A DNA stretch of 36,955 nucleotides from an uncultured Pseudomonadota bacterium (GTDB taxonomy: Bacteria > Myxococcota_A > UBA796 > SXON01), in assembly GCA_903900265.1 (NCBI GenBank), contig CAIUMM010000229.1:1-36955 (forward strand), given 5' to 3'. Positions 32,001-36,955 of this stretch are shown here, piece after piece. A program made the position numbers and the translations under genes. The notes beneath the pieces were generated by a model that saw only the letters and a program-made list of their open reading frames with translations, ran no database searches and was not told the DNA's origin. Position 1 is the first letter of the stretch; each line of letters opens with the position of its first letter.

Positions 32001-35000
32001 CGCGTTGGCGGCGGTCCGGCCCAGCGCAGCGACCGCTGTCGCCATGACACGGGTTGCAGGATCGGGGCCGATGGCGGGCGCCTGCCGCCACCTGCTTCTC
32101 GTTGGTCACCATGCCGGTTGGACAGCCGCCATGGACGCACTCGAAGCGCGCCGGGACCTCGCCGAAGAAGTTGTCGGGGGTTTCGCCTCTGACCTGCGGT
32201 TCGGCACGGCAGCCAAGGAGCCCGCCTGGCCGGCCGGCCAATCATCGAAGCGCCTCGCAGAATTGTATCGGATGCTGGTGAACCACTTTCCGCCCACGCC
32301 GGACGAGTCCGCCACCAGCGTGAGTTGGATCGGCCGCCGGGAGAACTTGGCGGAAGTTCGCAACCGCTTGCCCTGGATGCTGGCCGAGCGAGGGGACCGC
32401 GATTCCGTCGCCGCTCTGCGCGTCCTCGTCGAGTGGGCTGCAACTCGGACGCCGCCGATCGACCTACGGTTCTCCCTGTCCGTCGCCGTGCAAAATCTTC
32501 GCAGAAGGGCATGGAAGCCGAAGACAGTTCAGCAAATCGTCAAGATGTTTTCGACTCGTGGCGGATCGAAGCGTTCCCGCCCCCCTCACCGACCGAGCCC
32601 ACCATCGCCCGCGCCTCCGGAGACCCAGATGACGAACCTCGCCCCCGTTGGCACCGCGATCGAGGAAGTGTTCGTCACGGGCGGCCTTGCTCCCTGGAGT
32701 CACGTACCCACGCAAGAGGAGGCCAAACTTCGATCTTGGATTTCTGGTCGTCGGCCCGTCGCAGTCGTGCACGGCCCTACTCTGTCCGGAAAGACCGTAG
32801 CCGTAGGCGCAGCGCTGGAGCAAGCCACGGTCCCGGTCACCCGTCTCGACGTGAATCGAGAGGAGGAGGAAGCCGAGCTGGGACCCATCCTCGATCAGTC
32901 CCTGAAGGGCGAAGGCGTACTCGTCGTCGAGAACTACCACATGCTCCGTCCCAAAGTGCGAGCAAGGCTATTCGGTCAACTCCGTTCCCTCGTGGATGAC
33001 TCGGCGGGACGTCGCCGAGTGGTGGTCGTCGGACGGGCCGTCGCACCGCCGGACAGCGTGATGGACGAGTTGCTCGCCCGCGTACCCCCAATCGTGGTGC
33101 CGGCGCTTCGGTCGGCTGACGAATGCCGCGCGCTCCTAAAGCGTGGAGCAGAGGCTGCGAATCTCGACTTCAGGGACCTTGATGCTCTCGCCCAGCTTTC
33201 TGGCGGTTCGCTGAACGTAGCTCAGCGCCTGGGCCTCGCGGCGTGTAGCGATCGCCGCATCGACGCTGTCAGCGCCTCGCTCGTTCGTGTCGAGCTCTCG
33301 TCGTCCGATCTTGTCGCCGTCGAGGCCGGCATCTCGTCCCGAATCGCGGGCCAGCTGTCTCGCCTCATTCAATCGGTCCGTGATACGGCTATCAGGAACG
33401 GCGTGGACTCGTTGCTCGCAGCCAACCTGGCACTACTGGCGTTCTGGTCGGCGAGGGAGGGAGGCCGTTGCACGTGGGAGGCGGTGGCCGCCCGCGCCCC
33501 CGGTGTCGGCCTTGGTCCGTTTCGGGATTGTCTTCTCTCAAGCCAGAGCGCCGCTTCATGGGCCCTTTCCGTCGCGTTCGACGAGGCTGGATTGGAGGTA
33601 CACGAGTCGCCATTTCAAGCCGTCGCGGCCCGTCTCCCCTGGGATATGATCGGACAGTCGATTGGCGCGAACGCGACTTGGGAAGGTGGAGAGTTCGTAC
33701 TCGAGGGCGTTCCTTCCGTCAGTGACATTTCGCTCGCCGAGCCCACGGAGGCGGGGGATGGCGAGGCGGCCGATTGGGAGGCATCGGCCGCCGATCTGAC
33801 TTCCGTCGAGGACATCCTGTCCTGGATGGGTGAGGGTATCCTAGAAAACCGAGGATTCCCGCGCATACAGATCCTCCGCGATGAGCTCGGCACCGTCGGG
33901 CGTCGGACGATCGACGACTTGCTCAAGGGCAACGTGCTTTGTGCACATCCGGACGGGACTCCTCGCTATCGGTTCGGCTTGAGCGCCCTTCCCCTGATGC
34001 GACGCGATATCGCCGACAACCTGACCTCGCAGATCCGGCCCTTCCTGCCGGCGTTGCAGCGCCTTTGGCGCCGTCACCATGGATCCGAGTTCGCTGTGGC
34101 CGGAGAAACGTGGCCGCCGGGTCCCGTCGACGCCGGCCTGCTTCTCGGTGTCGCCGGGTGGTCCGGCTACATGGTGGTGAGGTGGAACGAGGATCGGGCG
34201 AAGGACATCGTCCTGCGTGAAAACATCATGGACGCCGATCCCAAGTCCTGGCCCCACGCGGAGCTGGATGGCGAACCGGAACGCGACGCCCCCGCCAGCG
34301 ACGCGACCACCGACGAGGTGATCGCTTGCTGGCTCCACGTGTCAGATATCCACGTTGGCCACGGTGATGCCTCGCATCGCGCGGACCAAGAGATGGTTCT
34401 TCAGCAGCTCAAAGCCGATGCGGGACCACTCGCGCTCACGCACCGCGTCCCCCCGCCGTCGATTCTCATCGTGACGGGGGACATCGCGTTTTCTGGCGGC
34501 GTCGATCTCGATGGTAAGCCCAATTCCCAGTACGCGGACGCTGCCGCCTGGATCACCAGCCTTTGTTCTGCGCTCAAGGTGGACAAGGAAAGCGTGCTCA
34601 TCGTCCCGGGCAACCACGACGTGATGCGGCCGGTTGACCTGACGCCTGAGGTTGCTGCATTTCTGCCGGGGCTTCGCGCCTCAGGAAAGCTGGACGCGGC
34701 GATGGCGAAGGCAGGGGAAAGGCTGGGACTTGTCAGACGACAGGAATCGTTCTGGGCATTCGCAGAGGGGTACAAGTGTGCCGCCCCGTTCTGGTGGAAG
34801 TCTGCATCCAGGGGAGATACGACAGTCCACTTCGTCGGATTCAACTCGGCGCTTCTTTCGGCTGGCAACGACGACGAAGGCAAACTACGAATCGGGCGGA
34901 GGCAACTCGCGGACCTCATTCCTGAATTGTCGATGCAAACGGTGACCGTGGCGCTGGTGCATCACCCTCTCGTAGAGCAGACCTACGGTCAGGATGATTG

Positions 35001-35382
35001 TGAGGCCGCGGTTGCCGAGTTGCGTAAACGGCGCGCGGTGGTTCTCTCCGGGCATGTGCATCGCGGCGAATCTGCCTCGATCACAGTCGGAGGCGGAGGC
35101 GCGCTCATCTCGGTGCGGGCGGGTGCGGTCCACGGCGAGGCGCAGGAGTCGCAAGGGCACGGCTTCAACTTCGCAGCCCTCGTCCGTTGCCAGGCCGGGA
35201 TTTGCCTGCGCGTTTGGCCCTTTCAGTGGGTGCGCGCGCATCGAGAGTTCAGGCTCGACCCCTCCGGGGTGCCCTCCGGGGAGCACTTCGCCGAGCACCT
35301 CGTGGTCCCCGCCCGAGTGACCACGAACCAGCCCGTTTCTCCGCGCACCGCACCGCGCGTGACGTTTACAAAAGGAAAATAG
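29017..35382 (+). CDS. NACHT STAND ATPase - second P-loop ATPase - metallophosphoesterase fusion
   Basis: This 2121-aa protein has three modules. First, a NACHT-type STAND ATPase: Walker A GEPGSGKST at 50-58, Walker B VTVFIDSLDE (Asp115, Asp118, Glu119) and the winged-helix signature FEFAHRTYAEFL at 338-349, then ~800 residues of likely helical repeats that would sense a ligand. A Pro-rich linker (about 1185-1204) leads to a second P-loop ATPase: GPTLSGKT at 1253-1260 and VLVVENYH at 1301-1308. Third, a calcineurin-like metallophosphoesterase: SDIH (Asp1777, His1779), TGDI (Asp1822), GNHD (Asn1866, His1867), HHP (1982-1984) and SGHVH (His2013, His2015). All five metal motifs are intact. No effector precedes the NACHT domain, so the phosphoesterase is the likely effector. 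Confidence 0.9.
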   Translation: MSTAQEKLLPWDRRWLPAFRQRGAASEKGRISVSSTSVDWSTLPCVVLLGEPGSGKSTEIRRAYAAWSTPARHSSMSVLLDLREHADESRLESVWRTRVDDELSHRGAKVTVFIDSLDEGALQLRTTIDLLSRLISDTAKAWPSLLEVRIGCRTGAWPQSFERALTAAFYHETLPSEPWVVELADLDGDDVELFIRATGLPPGFSRAIDRAGAQVFANRPVTLSLLKAIFERDADLPRSRWELYERALVTLCVAPNARLSEKRLLPLPDARQQLECVATLASVVAFTGSAVIISGSETSELRHISTAGVFASERLEHLADVVIRHTPVFRPGADPGTFEFAHRTYAEFLSVWAAEWRGVPDDDVLDLVRGADGGVVPELSEIAGWLATRRPAVMNALIETEPEVLLGGDPARLDAEVQRRILSGVLRRVNEQQVPVRAGAMAGSLLRLSRPVLVEGLRDWCKNHPAREGDRAAFDVLLLIRDAALFELLGEVETVVADEGAAVDERGFACHVLGEVDRPRASAFLSRFVQPLPTGKPHPLLARALALAGRELSPSAFFAAVDRVPRHGPIGGASWQFLTSDLPSIVEDAGWQAEGLRWLGRLGPRNHDHPLSVLGFDRVVWRWGAAAEADEDVLNALVDVTVSFGRAHISLNNRGSERVGPSIPLRRRLAERLMSERIPDAGHSALAHRVLWLYSPADLSWLLDLHRTGAPSTRERVRTVLRNLADLDDRQFVDAMFVAGESDPELVEHCRWFFGPVPIEQGGEQYREEREQERKHLADVERIGDPRDRIQRALDASRKDPKVWFSLLRELSLKAGQTHYGDWANGDVTDLPGWKDASPDVRLAIVVAARRFLDEVAPPRPASWLSRSEFPSILLAGISAADLVFLDEDSDTLSLVSSAGWARWMPALLKLGGSARDWPRWNSGLKRLPGAAFRNVARSVDTILSSPAESDPGKQAVLERLARLDAFHSRTVADTLHRRIKDGGLSPAVDAAAFAALAAVRPSAATAVAMTRVAGSGPMAGACRHLLLVGHHAGWTAAMDALEARRDLAEEVVGGFASDLRFGTAAKEPAWPAGQSSKRLAELYRMLVNHFPPTPDESATSVSWIGRRENLAEVRNRLPWMLAERGDRDSVAALRVLVEWAATRTPPIDLRFSLSVAVQNLRRRAWKPKTVQQIVKMFSTRGGSKRSRPPHRPSPPSPAPPETQMTNLAPVGTAIEEVFVTGGLAPWSHVPTQEEAKLRSWISGRRPVAVVHGPTLSGKTVAVGAALEQATVPVTRLDVNREEEEAELGPILDQSLKGEGVLVVENYHMLRPKVRARLFGQLRSLVDDSAGRRRVVVVGRAVAPPDSVMDELLARVPPIVVPALRSADECRALLKRGAEAANLDFRDLDALAQLSGGSLNVAQRLGLAACSDRRIDAVSASLVRVELSSSDLVAVEAGISSRIAGQLSRLIQSVRDTAIRNGVDSLLAANLALLAFWSAREGGRCTWEAVAARAPGVGLGPFRDCLLSSQSAASWALSVAFDEAGLEVHESPFQAVAARLPWDMIGQSIGANATWEGGEFVLEGVPSVSDISLAEPTEAGDGEAADWEASAADLTSVEDILSWMGEGILENRGFPRIQILRDELGTVGRRTIDDLLKGNVLCAHPDGTPRYRFGLSALPLMRRDIADNLTSQIRPFLPALQRLWRRHHGSEFAVAGETWPPGPVDAGLLLGVAGWSGYMVVRWNEDRAKDIVLRENIMDADPKSWPHAELDGEPERDAPASDATTDEVIACWLHVSDIHVGHGDASHRADQEMVLQQLKADAGPLALTHRVPPPSILIVTGDIAFSGGVDLDGKPNSQYADAAAWITSLCSALKVDKESVLIVPGNHDVMRPVDLTPEVAAFLPGLRASGKLDAAMAKAGERLGLVRRQESFWAFAEGYKCAAPFWWKSASRGDTTVHFVGFNSALLSAGNDDEGKLRIGRRQLADLIPELSMQTVTVALVHHPLVEQTYGQDDCEAAVAELRKRRAVVLSGHVHRGESASITVGGGGALISVRAGAVHGEAQESQGHGFNFAALVRCQAGICLRVWPFQWVRAHREFRLDPSGVPSGEHFAEHLVVPARVTTNQPVSPRTAPRVTFTKGK

Positions 35383-35383
35383 C

Positions 35384-36364
35384 ATGGCCGCTTTTGATCG
35401 AAGTCATCTGAACGAGCTGCTGGCGAGAACCCAGTACGAGCGCTGGGCAGTGACCTACTACCGGAGGACCTTCTTCGGGCAGTCAGAGAAGCCATTCGGG
35501 CAAACGGAGATCGTCGTAGACGCCGGGGACACCGTCGACACAGCGCACGGCAACATCGGGATCTTCCTTCAAAGCGCCCTCAGCGAGCCAGCGGTAAAGG
35601 ACGCGCTCCTTCGCTTCGTCCCACTCGTGTTCGCCGCGGCTTTCAAGATTCAGGACATGGTTGTCGAGTGGACGCTGGCTGCAAACGGCATCAACGAATG
35701 GCAATTCAGCAAGAAGATCATCGCCTACAAGAGGATCGCATCCACGGGGGGGTTCGTGCTGCCACCCTTCCTGGCGGCTGATCGCGATGTTGAGCGGGGG
35801 TGCTTCGCCCTTTTCGAAAGGCTGAGTGCCTATCGAAACGCTCTGACCCACGGCGACAACTTCGCGCTTCACGCAGACGGCAAGCTTGAGATACTCGACA
35901 AATCCGCAAATGTCCTCGTTCTTGAGCTAAAGGACTTGGGGCACTACCTTCGAATCTGCGACCTCCTCGTCGACTTGGTGGTCGGGGTACACCCCCTGGG
36001 TTCGCCTGAGCACCGGGTCATGAGGTACGCCCTCGCTGAGCTCCTACGGCTGCACGGCGTACCGGTGGCGATCGTGAGGAAGCCGAGGCTATCACACCTG
36101 AATCTGAGATTCCGAGGTGCTGCACTAGCGAACGGCCGACCTGCAGTCGCTGACGTGGACCTCACCGCAGTCCACGCAAGGATGGCTTTCCTCAATCCCG
36201 TCGGCGTTGACGGCGAGCTGGTTCTTGCCTTGACCGTGATCGCCGAAGTCCCTGAGGGCGACCTCGTATGGGACGTGAAGCCCGAGGAAGTGGAGCGCGG
36301 CGGAATGCTGACGCTACGAGAGGGGGACCTCGCAAGGCCGCCGACCCTGCTCCCCCGAGACTGA
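35384..36364 (+). CDS. candidate HEPN protein, last gene of the operon
   Basis: This 326-aa protein has a helical N-terminal half. It ends in LFERLSAYRNALTHGDNF, with Arg151 to His156 matching the R-x4-H motif of HEPN ribonucleases. Upstream, LRFVPLVFAAAFKIQDMVVE and WQFSKKIIAYKRI provide the long helices expected of that fold. The C-terminal third (about 225-326) is beta-rich and unassigned. Start ATG lies 1 nt after the phosphoesterase stop, with AAAAGGA as ribosome site. HEPN proteins in defence loci usually cleave RNA when triggered, often paired with an antitoxin; no nucleotidyltransferase antitoxin is seen here. The HEPN call rests on one motif and helix pattern. Confidence 0.8.
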   Translation: MAAFDRSHLNELLARTQYERWAVTYYRRTFFGQSEKPFGQTEIVVDAGDTVDTAHGNIGIFLQSALSEPAVKDALLRFVPLVFAAAFKIQDMVVEWTLAANGINEWQFSKKIIAYKRIASTGGFVLPPFLAADRDVERGCFALFERLSAYRNALTHGDNFALHADGKLEILDKSANVLVLELKDLGHYLRICDLLVDLVVGVHPLGSPEHRVMRYALAELLRLHGVPVAIVRKPRLSHLNLRFRGAALANGRPAVADVDLTAVHARMAFLNPVGVDGELVLALTVIAEVPEGDLVWDVKPEEVERGGMLTLREGDLARPPTLLPRD

Positions 36365-36493
36365 CCGCGCGCCCCGAAGCGCCTGCGTCACCGCCGCCCT
36401 CGACACTCCCATCGCCCGCGCGAGGTCCGCTTTCGACTTGTGTACACCCTCCGTTAACAATCGTTGCCACTCGGCCGCCCGAGCCCCTTTCAC
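36314..36493 (-). pseudogene. HTH gene remnant on the minus strand
   Basis: A minus-strand frame, open from 36607 to the TAG at 36314-36316, encodes ARAAEWQRLLTEGVHKSKAD followed by LARAMGVSRAAVTQALRG, a clear helix-turn-helix. The only usual start is a GTG at 36493, giving 59 aa without an obvious ribosome site. The protein stops about 20 residues after the HTH. The 3' end overlaps the end of the HEPN gene by about 50 nt in convergent orientation. It may be the cut-off end of a regulator, or a very small real gene. Confidence 0.4.
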
Positions 36494-36625
36494 GACACGT
36501 TCACTCGGTGTTTGATTTGGTTCACTATCGGCCTTCCGCCTATCTTTCCGCGGAACGTCGGTCTCTACCCGCCACGTTCTTTCTGCCGTCCGCGAAGGGG
36601 AGCCACCTTACAACGCCGGTTTTTC

Positions 36626-36643
36626 GAGAGTCCAGCCACTCTC
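36626..36643. repeat. inverted repeat GAGAGT-N6-ACTCTC
   Basis: GAGAGT (36626-36631) and ACTCTC (36638-36643) form a perfect 6-bp stem with a 6-nt loop, preceded by TTTT. It could be an operator upstream of the partial gene or, on the minus strand, a weak terminator because the reverse complement ends in AAAA rather than U. It lies in the noncoding gap. Confidence 0.35.
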
Positions 36644-36653
36644 AAACTGCTGC

Positions 36654-36680
36654 AAAACATCTCTAAAACATCGTCAAACA
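36654..36680. repeat. AAAACATC repeats spaced by one helical turn
   Basis: AAAACATC occurs at 36654-36661 and 36665-36672, an 11-bp period, and a weaker AAACAG continues the phase at 36676. Sites repeated on one face of the helix often bind a regulator or the arm-type domain of a tyrosine integrase. They lie just upstream of the partial gene at the right edge. Confidence 0.35.
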
Positions 36681-36685
36681 GCCAT

Positions 36686-36691
36686 TTGACA
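36686..36691 (+). promoter_or_regulatory. -35-like TTGACA upstream of the right-edge gene
   Basis: A perfect TTGACA is found here, 60 bp before the ATG of the partial gene. The expected -10 place near 36709 reads TCACTG, which is poor; TGTACC at 36713 is a weak alternative with a long spacer. Promoter function is therefore uncertain, perhaps needing an activator. Confidence 0.3.
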
Positions 36692-36751
36692 ACGGCGCCC
36701 TGTTCAGGTCACTGTACCTTCCTGCGGCACACTCCGCGGAAAGGACTCGAC

Positions 36752-36955
36752 ATGACCTGGACCGTTCAAAAGCAAAAGCGCAAGGAGCGCGGGTACTACA
36801 GCGCGGTGTTTACTCCGGCGCACGGCGAACGCCGATCGGTGACGCTCGGCTACCTGCCGGGAGACCCCGTGACCGCGGCGATGACCGCGCGTCTGCGGCG
36901 CTTCGATCCGCATGGGCACTGGCAGAAAGACACGCTGGTGTCGGTGCTCGCCGCC
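36752..36955 (+). CDS. 5' part of a basic protein, possibly a recombinase
   Basis: An ATG with a strong GGAAAGGA about 8 nt upstream opens a frame of 68 codons that runs off the window. The start is basic (TWTVQKQKRKERGYYSAVFT), followed by ERRSVTLGYL and a helix with RLRRFDPHG. A short beta-sheet with many basic residues at the N-terminus is common in the arm-binding domain of tyrosine integrases, and phased repeats lie upstream. The visible part is too short for a firm call, and it may be any DNA-binding protein. Confidence 0.6.
   Translation, partial: MTWTVQKQKRKERGYYSAVFTPAHGERRSVTLGYLPGDPVTAAMTARLRRFDPHGHWQKDTLVSVLAA

Larger units (their letters stand above)
36365..36751. other. gap at the right end with HTH remnant and repeats
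   Basis: This 387-bp gap holds the minus-strand HTH remnant in its left third. The rest is less GC-rich and contains a hairpin, spaced AAAACATC repeats and a TTGACA hexamer before the next gene. No clear terminator for the BREX operon (stem plus U-run) is visible. The segment CCCTGTTCAGGTCA at 36698-36711 matches the tRNA fragment (199-212) at 13 of 14 bases, but no longer repeat is found. Confidence 0.5.

Noticed and set aside
1..36955. CRISPR array, rRNA or insertion sequence
   Set aside because: No regularly spaced direct repeats with unique spacers, no rRNA-like conserved segments, and no DDE transposase or terminal inverted repeats were seen.

Overview
The window is high-GC, densely coded bacterial DNA, except for an AT-rich first ~180 bases. 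Codon use, SD-type ribosome sites and a CCA-encoding tRNA fragment fit a GC-rich Gram-negative bacterium such as Myxococcota or another former deltaproteobacterial group. That placement is a guess from style, not from a search. Gene content is that of a mobile defence island.

Left end (1-3277): the 3' half of a tRNA-Asn(GTT) gene without its 5' half lies at 182-226 and looks like an attachment site. A large serine recombinase is encoded on the minus strand, and its stop codon lies inside that fragment. An XRE regulator is coupled upstream of it. A palindromic operator and a promoter separate this pair from a divergent small Cro-like HTH gene and a small hypothetical gene.

Replication module (3320-7218): a PrimPol-like primase, a VapE-type P-loop ATPase/helicase, a cluster of GGTCCATG repeats in both orientations (possible origin), an acidic protein and a protein with a C-terminal HTH. 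No capsid, portal, terminase or conjugation gene is present, so this resembles a phage-satellite-like or plasmid-like replicon.

BREX operon (7545-36364): thirteen co-directional genes with gaps of at most 17 nt and several 4-nt stop/start overlaps. The core is brxE-like, brxA, brxB, brxC, pglX, an unknown 231-aa gene, pglZ and brxL. This joins a BrxE-type leader gene (a type 6 trait) to a BrxL ending (a type 1 trait). The operon continues into five further genes: a candidate PD-(D/E)xK nuclease, a sacsin-like HSP90-type ATPase with a C-terminal DUF3883-like domain, an orphan Fic-type winged-helix protein, a 2121-aa fusion of a NACHT STAND ATPase, a second P-loop ATPase and a calcineurin-like metallophosphoesterase, and a candidate HEPN protein with RNALTH. 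The coupling implies that core and added genes are made together; whether they form one system or stacked independent systems is open. A run of seven G at the nuclease/ATPase junction could fuse those two proteins by slippage.

Right end (36365-36955): an HTH gene remnant on the minus strand, a hairpin, 11-bp-spaced AAAACATC repeats, and the start of a basic protein that runs off the window and could be a recombinase N-terminus. The right boundary of the island is not seen.
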